A DNA stretch of 57,657 bases from Vibrio cincinnatiensis DSM 19608 (GTDB lineage: Bacteria > Pseudomonadota > Gammaproteobacteria > Enterobacterales > Vibrionaceae): assembly GCF_900167345.1 (NCBI RefSeq), contig NZ_FUXB01000008.1:1-57657 (forward strand), given 5' to 3'. How positions within the stretch are numbered: position 1 is the first letter of the stretch; each line of letters opens with the position of its first letter. Shown here in pieces: positions 21,239-32,030 of this stretch. The notes beneath the pieces are model-generated. The model worked only from the letters and a program-made list of their open reading frames with translations. It searched no databases and was not told the DNA's origin. A program made the translations under genes and the position numbers.

Positions 21239-22963
21239 TTATTGACACTTCTCGGCGATGAATTTTTCAACGCAAGCTTCAATTTCTGCCGCTGTTGGTA
21301 GAGATAAAGCTTCTTGTGCCATTGCTTTTACTTCAGCAAAGTTTGAGTTACGAATGACTTTCTTCACTTTAGGAATCGAAATACCACTCATAGAGAACTC
21401 GTCTAAGCCCATACCCAACAATAACAGTGTTGCTCGTTCATCACCAGCAAGCTCACCACACATTCCTGTCCATTTTCCTTCAGCATGAGAGGCATCAATC
21501 ACTTGTTTGATAACCGTCAATACTGCTGGTGACAGTGGATTATATAGGTGAGAAATCATTTCATTACCACGGTCAACCGCAAGGGTGTACTGGGTGAGAT
21601 CGTTCGTACCGATAGAGAAGAAAGAAACTTCTTTCGCTAAATGATGAGCAATCGCTGCAGCAGCAGGGGTTTCTACCATCACACCAATTTCGATGCTTTC
21701 ATCAAAAGCTAGCCCTTCGCTACGAAGTTCAGCTTTGTACTCTTCAATGGCTTCTTTTAAGGCACGAATTTCTTCAACAGAAATGATCATTGGGAACATG
21801 ATGCGCAGTTTACCATGTGCAGAAGCGCGTAAAATACCACGTAATTGGTCACGTAAAATTTCACGACGATCTAAACTGATACGTACTGCACGCCAGCCTA
21901 AGAATGGGTTCATTTCTTTTGGCAGATCCATGTAAGGGAGATCTTTATCACCGCCAATATCCATAGTACGGATAATAACAGACTGGCCTTCCATCGCTTC
22001 TGCGACTTCTTTATAAGCTTGGTACTGTTCTTCTTCCGTAGGCAGTGCATCACGGTCCATAAATAGGAATTCAGTACGGTAAAGGCCGACACCTTCACCC
22101 CCGTTGCGGATAATACCGTCACAATCTTTCACTGTGCCAATGTTACCGCACACTTCGACACAATGACCGTCAAGTGTTTCAGCGGGTAAATCTTTAAGTT
22201 TCGCCAGTTCTTCTTTTTCTGCCAAGAAAGCTTGTTGAACTTGCTTTGCTTGCTCAAGCTCAGCTTCTGTTGGGTTAACAAAAATCTGGTTGTTGATCGC
22301 ATCTAGAACCAACATGTCGCCATTCTTGACTTGCTTGGTAATGTTGTTAGTACCAACAACTGCAGGTAATTCTAAAGAACGCGCCATGATCGAAGTATGA
22401 GAAGTACGACCGCCAATATCACAGGCAAAGCCCAGCACGTAATCTAAGTTGATTTGTGCTGTTTCTGATGGCGTTAGGTCGTAAGCAACTAGAATGACTT
22501 CTTCGTTGATATCACTGATTGAAACGATGTTGATACCGAGTGCATTTTTTACAAAGCGAGAGCCGATATCACGGATATCGGTTGCTCGTTCTTTTAGGTA
22601 TTCATCATCAAGAGACTCCAGCGCGGTCGCTTGCTCTTCAATGACGGTGTAAATTGCATTGTCGGCAGAAAGTTTGTCGTTCTTGATGAGGGCTAAAATT
22701 TCTTCTTCTAGCTCTTCATCTTCAAGCAACATGATGTGGCCTTCAAAGATGGCTTCTTTTTCTTCACCAAAAGTTTCCAGCGCTTTTTGCTTAATGACTT
22801 CAAGTTGAGCCGCTGATTTTTTGCGGGCGTCATAGAAACATTGGATTTCTGCTTCAACTTGAGTTTCTGGAATGGTGTTTGTGTTTAGGACAATTTCATC
22901 TTCTTGAAGTAGTAATGCTTTACCTATAGCAATACCAGGAGATGCTAGGATGCCTGAAATCAT
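21239..22963 (-). CDS. ptsI: PTS enzyme I
   Basis: PEP-protein phosphotransferase that starts the PTS phosphate relay. The 574-aa protein (E. coli 575) has the phospho-histidine His189 in [13 protein letters not shown] and the PEP-binding signature with the active-site cysteine in GMCGELAGD. An AGGTAAGG ribosome-binding site precedes the ATG. It is separated from ptsH by an unusually long, hairpin-containing 147-nt spacer. Confidence 0.98.
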   Translation of the reverse strand: MISGILASPGIAIGKALLLQEDEIVLNTNTIPETQVEAEIQCFYDARKKSAAQLEVIKQKALETFGEEKEAIFEGHIMLLEDEELEEEILALIKNDKLSADNAIYTVIEEQATALESLDDEYLKERATDIRDIGSRFVKNALGINIVSISDINEEVILVAYDLTPSETAQINLDYVLGFACDIGGRTSHTSIMARSLELPAVVGTNNITKQVKNGDMLVLDAINNQIFVNPTEAELEQAKQVQQAFLAEKEELAKLKDLPAETLDGHCVEVCGNIGTVKDCDGIIRNGGEGVGLYRTEFLFMDRDALPTEEEQYQAYKEVAEAMEGQSVIIRTMDIGGDKDLPYMDLPKEMNPFLGWRAVRISLDRREILRDQLRGILRASAHGKLRIMFPMIISVEEIRALKEAIEEYKAELRSEGLAFDESIEIGVMVETPAAAAIAHHLAKEVSFFSIGTNDLTQYTLAVDRGNEMISHLYNPLSPAVLTVIKQVIDASHAEGKWTGMCGELAGDERATLLLLGMGLDEFSMSGISIPKVKKVIRNSNFAEVKAMAQEALSLPTAAEIEACVEKFIAEKCQ

Positions 22964-23052
22964 AGCCTTACCTTAAATTGGTCAACTGTAAACGGGAGGA
23001 AATGGACGTTAGTGCTAACGATAATATGTAGCCTATTTTCGGACATATTTCC

Positions 23053-23090
23053 AATAAAGCCATCTTGTGGGTAACAAAATGGCTTTTATT
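23053..23090 (-). other. Hairpin in the ptsH-ptsI spacer (possible attenuator)
   Basis: Arms 23053-23063 and 23079-23090 pair over 11 bp with one bulge, and an inner 4-bp stem can extend the hairpin. On the minus strand the 3' arm ends in an ATT-rich stretch, giving a partial terminator just after ptsH and before ptsI. Confidence 0.6.
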
Positions 23091-23110
23091 ATTTAATTGG
23101 AAAAAACCAA

Positions 23111-23368
23111 TTAGTGAAGTTGGTCCATTAGTGCAACTAGGTGATCAACCGCTTCTCTTGCTTGAGGACCTTCTGCTGAAATAGAAACGACAGTACCTTT
23201 TACTAAACCTAGTGTTTGAAGTTTGAATAGGCTTTTCGCACTCGCGCTTTTACCGTTTGATGTTACGGTAATGTCTGCATCAAAAGCTTTTGCTTCTTTA
23301 ACAAACTGTGCAGCTGGACGAGTGTGAAGACCGTTCTCTGCCGTAATTTCTACTTTCTTCTCGTACAT
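23111..23368 (-). CDS. ptsH: PTS phosphocarrier HPr
   Basis: An 85-aa phosphocarrier with the phosphorylated His15 in [11 protein letters not shown] and the Ser46 region [13 protein letters not shown]. It passes phosphate from enzyme I to EIIA-type domains. It is the first gene of the general PTS set; a 297-nt region upstream, ending at the cysK-side terminator, must hold its promoters, though no clear CRP box was recognised there. Confidence 0.98.
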   Translation of the reverse strand: MYEKKVEITAENGLHTRPAAQFVKEAKAFDADITVTSNGKSASAKSLFKLQTLGLVKGTVVSISAEGPQAREAVDHLVALMDQLH

Positions 23369-23612
23369 GTTTTATACCCCAATTAATTTAGTTTTTGTAA
23401 GTTGTTAACTTGCATAAGCTTAACCTTAACCGTCAATTTCTGCTAGCGCAGTAACAGTATTTTCGTGTCAGAGCTTATCCTCGTCTAAAACAATCAATCG
23501 CTTTGTTATTTTTAGCTAACAATAACCATTGATTTTAATCTAGTTAGCTTCTTTTATTTTGAAGCTAGAAATAAAACACCCCGATATTACCAAAGGTGGG
23601 GCAAGGATCAAC

Positions 23613-23639
23613 AAAAAAGCCCCTGAACGGGGCTTTTTT
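23613..23639. terminator. cysK terminator
   Basis: An 11-bp stem of A-tract plus GCCCC (23613-23623 with 23629-23639) closes a 5-nt loop, with T-runs on both strands. It ends cysK transcription on the minus strand before the ptsH promoter region. Confidence 0.85.
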
Positions 23640-23665
23640 AAACGAAAATTTGATTTAACCACCTA

Positions 23666-24634
23666 TTACTGTTGGTTTTCTTTTTCGGTAAAAATACCAG
23701 AAAATAGAGCGGTACTGAGATAACGTTCACCTGAACTTGGTAGCACAGTAACAATGGTTTTTCCTTCAAATTCAGGTAGTTCAGCAAGTCGATTTGCAGC
23801 AACTACCGCAGCACCTGAAGAAATGCCGGCTAAGATGCCTTCCTCTTCCATGAGTCGACGAGCCATTTCAATCGCTTCATCGGAGGTTACCGTTTCCACT
23901 CGGTCAATGAGGGATAAATCTAGGTTACCTGGGATAAAACCCGCTCCGATACCTTGAATTTTGTGAGGTGCGGGTTTTATCTCTTCACCAGCTAATGCTT
24001 GAGTAATGACGGGGGACTCTGCTGGTTCTACAGCAACAGACACAATGGCTTTGCCTTTTTCGCCTTTAATATAGCGGCTGGTACCCGTCAGGGTGCCACC
24101 GGTACCGACACCTGCAATAAAGACATCGACTTGGCCGTCAGTGGCATCCCAAATTTCAGGTCCGGTTGTTTTTTCATGAATTTCCGGGTTAGCTGGGTTA
24201 TCAAACTGTTGAAGTAATAGGTACTTTTCTGGGTTGCTTGCCACTATTTCTTCCGCTTTTGCAATAGCGCCTTTCATTCCCTTCGCCGCTTCAGTCAGTT
24301 CAAGGTTTGCGCCTAGTGCTTTGAGCAATTTACGGCGTTCAAGGCTCATGGATTCTGGCATGGTGAGTGTCAATTTATAGCCACGAGCGGCAGCAACAAA
24401 GGCAAGGGCGATCCCCGTATTACCACTGGTGGGCTCAACCAGCTCGATTCCAGCTTTGAGTTTGCCTTGTTTTTCTGCTTCCCAAATCATGTTTGCACCA
24501 ATTCGGCATTTCACACTAAAGCTTGGGTTGCGAGCTTCAATTTTTGCCAGCACTTTGCCTTTACTCACTTTATTTAAGCGAACAAGTGGTGTGTTACCAA
24601 TGGTTAGGGAGTTGTCTTCGTAAATTTTACTCAT
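23666..24634 (-). CDS. cysK: O-acetylserine sulfhydrylase A (cysteine synthase)
   Basis: PLP enzyme making cysteine from O-acetylserine and sulfide. The 322-aa protein has the PLP lysine in [13 protein letters not shown], the substrate loop [11 protein letters not shown] and the PLP-phosphate loop [21 protein letters not shown] ribosome-binding site lies before the ATG. It follows cysZ by 140 nt, so sulfate entry and sulfur assimilation are neighbours here as in enterobacteria. Confidence 0.97.
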   Translation of the reverse strand: MSKIYEDNSLTIGNTPLVRLNKVSKGKVLAKIEARNPSFSVKCRIGANMIWEAEKQGKLKAGIELVEPTSGNTGIALAFVAAARGYKLTLTMPESMSLERRKLLKALGANLELTEAAKGMKGAIAKAEEIVASNPEKYLLLQQFDNPANPEIHEKTTGPEIWDATDGQVDVFIAGVGTGGTLTGTSRYIKGEKGKAIVSVAVEPAESPVITQALAGEEIKPAPHKIQGIGAGFIPGNLDLSLIDRVETVTSDEAIEMARRLMEEEGILAGISSGAAVVAANRLAELPEFEGKTIVTVLPSSGERYLSTALFSGIFTEKENQQ

Positions 24635-24774
24635 AGTTATATTCCTTCATTACGCAGATTTAGTCTTGGATGCGTGGAGATAATTTGTCGATACCATCCA
24701 AGAATAAGGGGTGAATAGATAAGGTAAAGGACTAAAAAGTTATAACTTATTAAGGATTTAAATTTACTGAGTGA

Positions 24775-25521
24775 TCACGCTCTATATTGGTTTTTAAATT
24801 CCCCAACCCACATGGCCGTTGCTCCACACACGGCAACGGGCATGATAAAAAGGTTCAATACAGGAATTGCCGTGATCATTGAAACAACAATACCAAACCC
24901 ATACGCTTGGCTTTGTTTTTGTTTCAAACTGTTTCGCATAGTATTGAAATCAACTTTGTGGTTGTCAAAGGGGTAATCACAATACTGAATAGACAGCATC
25001 CATGCTGTAAATATAAACCATAGAACGGGCCCAACGGTTTGTCCTAATGCTGGGATCAGCAGTAACAGAAATAACCCGATGGCTTTCGGGATCATATAGG
25101 CCATTTTTCGGCATTCTCTGAGTAAAATACGTGGGATATCTTTGATGAGGTCCACAATGCCTTGTTCTGTGACTGCTTGCCCAGTGATTTTTTGTTCCAC
25201 TTTTTCGGCGAGCAATCCGTTCAAAGGGGCGGCAATAAAATTGGCTAATGTACTAAAAAAATAGGAAAAGGTTCCTAAAATAGTCAATGTCAGTAAAGGC
25301 CAGAGTAGATAACTTAGCCAAGATAAAAAATCAGGAAGCACTTCGATCCATTGATTGATCCAACGGTCTAAGTGGGTAAATAAGTAATACATCGCTCCAC
25401 CGACGAGCAGTAAGTTGGCTAACAACGGAAATAGGACAAAACGTCGAATCCCTGGTGAGAATGCGAGTTTGATACCTTCGATAAAATAACCAAGACCCGA
25501 ACGTTGTGATGTGATTGGCAT
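24775..25521 (-). CDS. cysZ: Sulfate transport protein CysZ
   Basis: A 248-aa inner-membrane protein of the CysZ family (E. coli 253), with several long hydrophobic segments and family stretches such as RSGLGYFIEGIKL at the N terminus and the region FIAAPLNGLLAEKVE. CysZ proteins pass sulfate into the cytosol for cysteine synthesis. It is divergent from zipA and upstream of cysK. Confidence 0.94.
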   Translation of the reverse strand: MPITSQRSGLGYFIEGIKLAFSPGIRRFVLFPLLANLLLVGGAMYYLFTHLDRWINQWIEVLPDFLSWLSYLLWPLLTLTILGTFSYFFSTLANFIAAPLNGLLAEKVEQKITGQAVTEQGIVDLIKDIPRILLRECRKMAYMIPKAIGLFLLLLIPALGQTVGPVLWFIFTAWMLSIQYCDYPFDNHKVDFNTMRNSLKQKQSQAYGFGIVVSMITAIPVLNLFIMPVAVCGATAMWVGEFKNQYRA

Positions 25522-25749
25522 GACGGTTCCTCAACGAAATGAGAGATGATATTAACTCATCTCTTCATGGTAACGGAGTGAGATGCAAATAAAAATTTGC
25601 TCATAGACGTAACTTCTAACATTAAGTTGTTCTAAAACTGGGGTAAGTTTTGGTAAAGTAACCGAATAAACCGATAAATCTACCTTGGTAAACGTGCGTC
25701 ATAGGCGTTAGAGCTCAGAACATCAACACCGAGAAACTGAGAGTTTAAA

Positions 25750-26595
25750 ATGCAGGAATTGCGATTCGTACTCATTATTGTCGGCGCGCTAGCGATAGCC
25801 GCTTTACTATTTCATGGTCTTTGGACCAGTAAAAAGGAAGGAAAGTCTAAATTTGGTGATAAGCCTCTGGGCCGAATCGCGGTTGAGCGCCATGACGATA
25901 CGTCATCATCAAAGGCTTCGCTGGATGAGGTGGTTCGTAAGGAACGCAAAGAGCCTGATTTTGGTTTATCGAGTCATGAGGTCGATCCTTTGATTGCCGA
26001 TTATGAGTTAGACGTTCCCGCTACCTCGCTGCCCCTTTCTGATGACGTTGATGTTCAGCCGTCTTCAGTGATCTCTGCAAATCCGGTGTCTGAACCCTCA
26101 GAGACGCACTCTTCAAATGACGTATCATCGGTAACAACGGCTGCGGTGGCAGAGCATGAGTCAACCGAAGAAGAAGCTTTGCAAGTGCTCGTATTGAATG
26201 TGCATTGTGCTGGTACTGAGCCATTTATTGGGACTAAGCTTTTTGATAGCCTGCAACAAAATGGATTGTTGTATGGAGAAATGGATATTTATCATCGCCA
26301 CTCGGATTTATCCGGAACGGGAAAAGTGTTATTTAGTGTTGCCAATATGATGCAGCCGGGAACACTGAAGCATGATGATCCTGCTTTATTTACGACCAAA
26401 GGTATTTCCTTTTTTATGACGCTTCCTTGCTTTGGCGATCCTGAGCAAAACTTTAAGTTGATGCTAAAAACGGCCCAGCAAATTGCAGATGATCTGGGGG
26501 CTAATGTCTTAGATGATGCAAGAAACTTAATGACGCCTGATCGCCTGTCTGCATACCGTAAACAGATCCAAGAGTTTAAAGCTAAACAAGCTTAA
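25750..26595 (+). CDS. zipA: Cell division protein ZipA
   Basis: Inner-membrane division protein that tethers FtsZ. The 281-aa protein (E. coli 328) has an N-terminal membrane anchor (about 5-25), a charged and Ser/Thr/Pro-rich linker (about 26-140) and a C-terminal FtsZ-binding domain starting near residue 144 (QVLVLNVHC, then [18 protein letters not shown]). The linker accounts for the shorter length. It is followed by ligA after an intrinsic terminator, as in related bacteria. Confidence 0.95.
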   Translation: MQELRFVLIIVGALAIAALLFHGLWTSKKEGKSKFGDKPLGRIAVERHDDTSSSKASLDEVVRKERKEPDFGLSSHEVDPLIADYELDVPATSLPLSDDVDVQPSSVISANPVSEPSETHSSNDVSSVTTAAVAEHESTEEEALQVLVLNVHCAGTEPFIGTKLFDSLQQNGLLYGEMDIYHRHSDLSGTGKVLFSVANMMQPGTLKHDDPALFTTKGISFFMTLPCFGDPEQNFKLMLKTAQQIADDLGANVLDDARNLMTPDRLSAYRKQIQEFKAKQA

Positions 26596-26611
26596 CTGCT
26601 TGATAGTAAAT

Positions 26612-26637
26612 AAAGGCTCCAGGTCGGAGCCTTTTTT
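26612..26637 (+). terminator. zipA terminator
   Basis: A 6-bp GC-rich stem extended by A-T pairs (26612-26620 with 26626-26634), a 5-nt loop and a run of six T. It ends only about 20 nt before the ligA ATG, so ligA either depends on read-through or has a promoter inside zipA. Confidence 0.8.
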
Positions 26638-26642
26638 CATGA

Positions 26643-28667
<2,025 letters not shown>

Positions 28668-28689
28668 CGATAATTCCCTTGTTATAGAA

Positions 28690-28718
28690 ACCCTCAGCAG
28701 TTCTGTTGAGGGTTTTTT
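28690..28718 (+). terminator. ligA terminator
   Basis: A 7-bp perfect stem (28690-28696 with 28707-28713) is followed by a T-run, 23 nt after the ligA stop. Confidence 0.85.
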
Positions 28719-28901
28719 ATTTGTTGAAAATAACTTACTTGAACATGGACGATTCGTCTTCAATGAAAAGAAACGCTTGGATTTTTTTGTCACCTGGTTT
28801 TTTCTATCAATGCGAGTGACTTCAATAAAATCGCCAGCTGTTGTTATTAACTTATTGTTTTTTATTTATTTTATTTTCTTGCGTGGTGTTCGTTTGAATA
28901 A

Positions 28902-28917
28902 TTAGATCTTGATCACT
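28902..28917 (+). promoter_or_regulatory. Candidate CRP site upstream of the porin
   Basis: The 16-mer TTAGATCTTGATCACT matches 12 of 16 positions of the symmetric CRP operator TGTGATCTAGATCACA, including a perfect GATCAC right half. The site lies about 225 nt before the porin ATG. Chitoporin genes are commonly under catabolite control, which makes the match plausible but unproven. Confidence 0.4.
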
Positions 28918-29142
28918 TACTGGCTTAAAGTTTGTCTTGGGTCATATTTTTTTAGTTAAAAATTAAGTTCTGATTGATGTTTTATCTGCGGCCGTTAGTC
29001 TTAAGGCATGGATACACAAGTGTGTATACAGACAGCGATGAGATTCTTAATCAGGTTCTCATGCAAGGAAAAGTTTTCTCCCTTCGGCGGCCAACTTTGG
29101 GGAGAAAAATAAAACAGCTATCTCTATTTTTAGGAGTTTTCC

Positions 29143-30222
29143 ATGGACAAAATGTTTAAACGCTCTCTATTGGGTGCGGCCGTTGCTACGATGCTTTCTT
29201 CTGGTGCAGCATTTAGTGTTTCGGCTGCAGAATCCGCAAACTATGAAGTTTATGGGGTTATTGCACTGCAAGCGGCTTATCGTGATTATGATACAGGCAG
29301 TAAAGCGAGTGATGATAATTTAGGTGGTACTCAGTTTAACAACGAATCTCGTCTTGGTTTCCGTGGTGAGAAAGATTTCAAAAATATTGAATCTACTTTT
29401 ATTTGGCAAATCGAAGCGGGTTATGTAGACCCATCCTTCTCTGACCCAGGTTCAGAATGGGGTGCACGTGATACCTTTGTTGGCTTTAAACATGACAGCT
29501 ACGGTACAGTTCGTTTAGGTCGCGTTTTGTCACCTCTTTATGAATTGGTTGACTGGCCAGCCTCTAACCCAGGTTTGGGCGATGTCTTTGACTGGGGTGG
29601 TGCGATTGGTGGTACTAAACACCAAGATCGCGCTTCAAACACCATTCGCTGGGATACACCAACATTTGCTGATAGTCTATCTCTGAACCTAGCTTACGGC
29701 GTAGCAGGTAAAGATGGTGCACAAAAAGGTGACGGTAAAGATTACTGGATGGGTGCGGCAGCACACTACAAACTTTCGGTTTTCCAATTTGACTTAGCCT
29801 ATGAAGGCAACCGTGACGTAGCCAAAGAAGAGACTGAGTGGGATAACGATGCTTACCTATTTGGCGTGCAAGGTTGGTTTGATAATGGCCTTTCTTTCTA
29901 CGCTCAGTATAAGATGATGGAAGCGAAACCTTCTGCTGGCGATAAAGAGAAGCAAAATGCTTACTCTGCGGGTGTTGCTTATACAACGGGTGATTGGCAG
30001 TTCAAAGTGGGTTATGCGAAGAACGAAGAACTTAAAGTGGGTGGCGATAAGCTAAAAGGTTCGGATGACGATGTGTTATCTGTACAAGCGCTATACTTTG
30101 TTGACCCATCAGCGGTGCTGTATGCTCGTGCACGTACCTTAGATTTTGGCAAAGCTTATAATGATCGTTGGAAATCAGCCGATTATGATGAGTACTCAGT
30201 GGGTGTAGAGTATTACTTCTAA
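29143..30222 (+). CDS. chiP: Chitoporin-like outer-membrane porin
   Basis: A 359-aa Gram-negative porin: signal peptide (residues 1-28 or 29, ending SVSAA), 16-strand-type beta-barrel pattern with alternating aromatics, and a C-terminal Phe (VGVEYYF). The constriction-loop stretch YELVDWPASNPGLGDVFDWG resembles my recollection of Vibrio chitoporin (ChiP), a chitooligosaccharide channel; general OmpU-type porins are the alternative. A GGAG ribosome-binding site lies 6 nt before the chosen ATG. The first barrel strand starts almost at once after the cleavage site, leaving little room for an N-terminal plug. It is the first of a short plus-strand series with the DUF2057 gene. Confidence 0.82.
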   Translation: MDKMFKRSLLGAAVATMLSSGAAFSVSAAESANYEVYGVIALQAAYRDYDTGSKASDDNLGGTQFNNESRLGFRGEKDFKNIESTFIWQIEAGYVDPSFSDPGSEWGARDTFVGFKHDSYGTVRLGRVLSPLYELVDWPASNPGLGDVFDWGGAIGGTKHQDRASNTIRWDTPTFADSLSLNLAYGVAGKDGAQKGDGKDYWMGAAAHYKLSVFQFDLAYEGNRDVAKEETEWDNDAYLFGVQGWFDNGLSFYAQYKMMEAKPSAGDKEKQNAYSAGVAYTTGDWQFKVGYAKNEELKVGGDKLKGSDDDVLSVQALYFVDPSAVLYARARTLDFGKAYNDRWKSADYDEYSVGVEYYF

Positions 30223-30249
30223 GCAAAGCGTGAATTTTTGTTATAGAGT

Positions 30250-30279
30250 ATGGCGAGCTTAGGCTCGCCATTTTATTTT
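30250..30279 (+). terminator. Porin-gene terminator
   Basis: A 9-bp perfect stem (30250-30258 with 30263-30271), a tight 4-nt loop and a T-rich tail directly after the porin stop and before the DUF2057 gene. Confidence 0.85.
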
Positions 30280-30291
30280 GAAGGATAGACT

Positions 30292-30930
30292 ATGAAATTA
30301 TTACCTATTAGCTTGCTGGCATCGTTACTGTCTATTTCGGTAGGCAGTTATGCCAATATTGACGTGACCTTTGATCGTGATATTCAATTGTTGGCTGTCA
30401 ATGGTGAATCGGAAGGGTTTACTTTTGGGCACCGTTCAGATCTGACATTAGAGCCGGGAGAGCATCAGCTATTGGTTCGAGCAGAGCGAGTGATTCCGAT
30501 GTCAGGAAAGAAAAATAAATATAAGTCACCGCTGATGGTTGTGAAAATTTCTGGTGATGAGGGAAAATTAACCCTTGCCCCGGCCATGACTATTCGTAAT
30601 GAAGATAATGCGCGAGAGTTTGACCGCCATCCGGCTTTAGACATCAAATTTACACAAGGCACTTTGGAGGTAGAACAAGACTTTATTCCTGGCCGCTCCT
30701 TTGGTTTAATGGGGGACTATCGCAAAGAATTGGCACAGTTTAATCGTACAGAAAGTAAAGCGGCGATTCACCGCGCCTCATTGACCCGCTCTGTGGTCGC
30801 TTCTCGGGTTGAAGAGACATCGACAGTCGCCGGCCTTGAAACGGGTAAACTTGAGATGATCCAACAGGCTTATCTTGATCTTGATGAAGCACAGCGTAAA
30901 GCTTTTCTATCTTGGGCGGTAAGTCAGTAG
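30292..30930 (+). CDS. DUF2057 (YccT-like) secreted protein
   Basis: A 212-aa protein with a clear signal peptide (MKLLPISLLASLLSISVGSYA), so probably periplasmic. It fits the DUF2057/YccT family through the pattern of a short beta-rich N-terminal region with DRDIQLLAVNGE and an LEPGEHQLLVRAE stretch. No enzymatic motif is visible and the function is unknown. An AAGGATAG ribosome-binding site precedes the ATG. It lies just after the porin terminator and 10 nt before cueR. Confidence 0.85.
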   Translation: MKLLPISLLASLLSISVGSYANIDVTFDRDIQLLAVNGESEGFTFGHRSDLTLEPGEHQLLVRAERVIPMSGKKNKYKSPLMVVKISGDEGKLTLAPAMTIRNEDNAREFDRHPALDIKFTQGTLEVEQDFIPGRSFGLMGDYRKELAQFNRTESKAAIHRASLTRSVVASRVEETSTVAGLETGKLEMIQQAYLDLDEAQRKAFLSWAVSQ

Positions 30931-30940
30931 TGGGAGAAAT

Positions 30941-31363
30941 ATGCAAATTAGTGATGTTGCAAAAATAACGGGGTTAAGTGCTAAATCAATTCGATTCTAT
31001 GAATCAAAAGGGTTGATTGCGGCTCCTGAGCGAGGCAGCAATGGTTACCGATATTATTCGGAAAGTCATTTGGCATCACTGCGTTTAATTGCCAGCGCTA
31101 GGCAGGTTGGATTTAGCTTAGAAGAGTGTGCTTCTCTATTACAACTGGCGCAAAAAAAAGACCGAACCAGTGCAGAAGTTAAGCAAAAAACTCAACGTAA
31201 AGTGCAAGATATTGAGAGCAAGATTGAGCAACTTGAGCAGATTAAATCACAATTACAATTATGGATCCGCGAATGCCCCGGTGATGGTGGCTCAGAATGC
31301 CCCATTTTAGAGAATCTGTACCACTATCCTTCCGTTTCCCAATCATGTTGTATGAAAAAATAA
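30941..31363 (+). CDS. cueR: Copper-responsive MerR-family regulator CueR
   Basis: A 140-aa MerR-type activator: winged helix-turn-helix at residues 1-70 (ISDVAKITGLSAKSIRFYE), a long dimerisation helix, and the metal loop CPGDGGSEC whose two cysteines bind Cu(I) in CueR, plus a Cys-Cys pair near the C terminus. The C-x7-C loop without the Ser77-position cysteine of zinc sensors supports CueR over ZntR. A GGGAG ribosome-binding site sits in the 10-nt gap after the DUF2057 gene. No copper efflux gene is adjacent. Confidence 0.92.
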   Translation: MQISDVAKITGLSAKSIRFYESKGLIAAPERGSNGYRYYSESHLASLRLIASARQVGFSLEECASLLQLAQKKDRTSAEVKQKTQRKVQDIESKIEQLEQIKSQLQLWIRECPGDGGSECPILENLYHYPSVSQSCCMKK

Positions 31364-31391
31364 GGCTCCAACGAACAACAGATAGAAAACA

Positions 31392-31508
31392 ATGGATAAA
31401 AAAGAAGAAGAGCGAGTGGCTTTTCTTACTTATTTGATGTTTTTTCACAGAAAGCGTCTTTCTGAAAGCGACAGCCGTGTTTATCACAGCGAAATCCTAT
31501 CGCGGTAA
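31392..31508 (+). CDS. Possible 38-aa small protein
   Basis: An ATG frame encodes 38 residues starting MDKKEEERVAFLTYL and ending HSEILSR, with a charged start and a hydrophobic middle. I do not recognise it. No good ribosome-binding site is seen, and its 3' end runs into the long inverted repeat at 31496-31543. It lies 28 nt after cueR and could be a chance frame. Confidence 0.2.
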   Translation: MDKKEEERVAFLTYLMFFHRKRLSESDSRVYHSEILSR

Positions 31509-31543
31509 AGGTTCGTTTGGATGCGAACCTTTGCCACGATAGG
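31496..31543. repeat. Long near-perfect inverted repeat between cueR and nfeD
   Basis: Two 20-nt arms (31496-31515 and 31524-31543) are complementary at 18 of 20 positions; one of the two others is a G-T pair. The loop is 8 nt. It lies between convergent genes, but neither strand has the T-run of a classical terminator. Confidence 0.75.
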
Positions 31544-31562
31544 TTGTGTCTAAGTTGAGATG

Positions 31563-32030
31563 TTATTTCTCTACTGGTTGATACAACTTAATTTTAAGGG
31601 TAATGCCATCAAGCTCAACAATTTCGATGATACTGCCTGCGCTGATGTCCTCATCACTTATCGCTGACCACGTGCTGTCAGCAAGATGTATACGTGTGAT
31701 AATTCCAGCTTTTACATCATCCGTTATTGCTATTCGTTGACCAATGAGCTGTTTCTCTTTTTGATTTAAAGAACGTTGACTGTCGCTAATACGGTCTGTT
31801 TTAAATTGTCGACGCCACCATAACCAAGTGGTCAGTAACGTGAAGCTCGCAAACGTCATCCACTGCAACTGCCAGCCCATGGGGATAAATACCATTAACA
31901 TGCCCACCAACAAACCCGATAGCCCCAACCAAAGAAAATAACCCGCGGTACCAAGGAGCTCTACTGCAAGTAATGCTAAGCCTAAGGCTAACCAGTGCCA
32001 ATAGTTAAATTGTGTTAACCAATCAATCAA
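31563..32030 (-). CDS. ybbJ: NfeD-like membrane protein (YbbJ)
   Basis: A 155-aa protein with two or three N-terminal membrane segments (residues about 10-85) and a C-terminal OB-fold soluble domain (about 95-150). This is the short NfeD1b-type layout that pairs with SPFH proteins. Its start overlaps the qmcA stop by 4 nt, the standard partnership. The exact role is uncertain; membrane protein quality control is the usual proposal. Confidence 0.9.
   Translation of the reverse strand: MIDWLTQFNYWHWLALGLALLAVELLGTAGYFLWLGLSGLLVGMLMVFIPMGWQLQWMTFASFTLLTTWLWWRRQFKTDRISDSQRSLNQKEKQLIGQRIAITDDVKAGIITRIHLADSTWSAISDEDISAGSIIEIVELDGITLKIKLYQPVEK

Larger units (their letters stand above)
28668..29142 (+). 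other. Promoter and leader region of the porin gene
   Basis: This 475-nt gap contains no supported gene. It holds the ligA terminator (28690-28718), an AT-rich tract, a CRP-like site (28902-28917), a 16-bp palindrome (29012-29027) and a 9-bp leader hairpin (29074-29108) just before the porin ATG. A small frame at 28974-29159 overlaps the porin start, has no ribosome-binding site and was not accepted. Confidence 0.6.

Noticed and set aside
28974..29159. A 61-aa plus-strand frame ahead of the porin gene.
   Set aside because: It has no ribosome-binding site, overlaps the porin start and covers the palindrome and leader hairpin.
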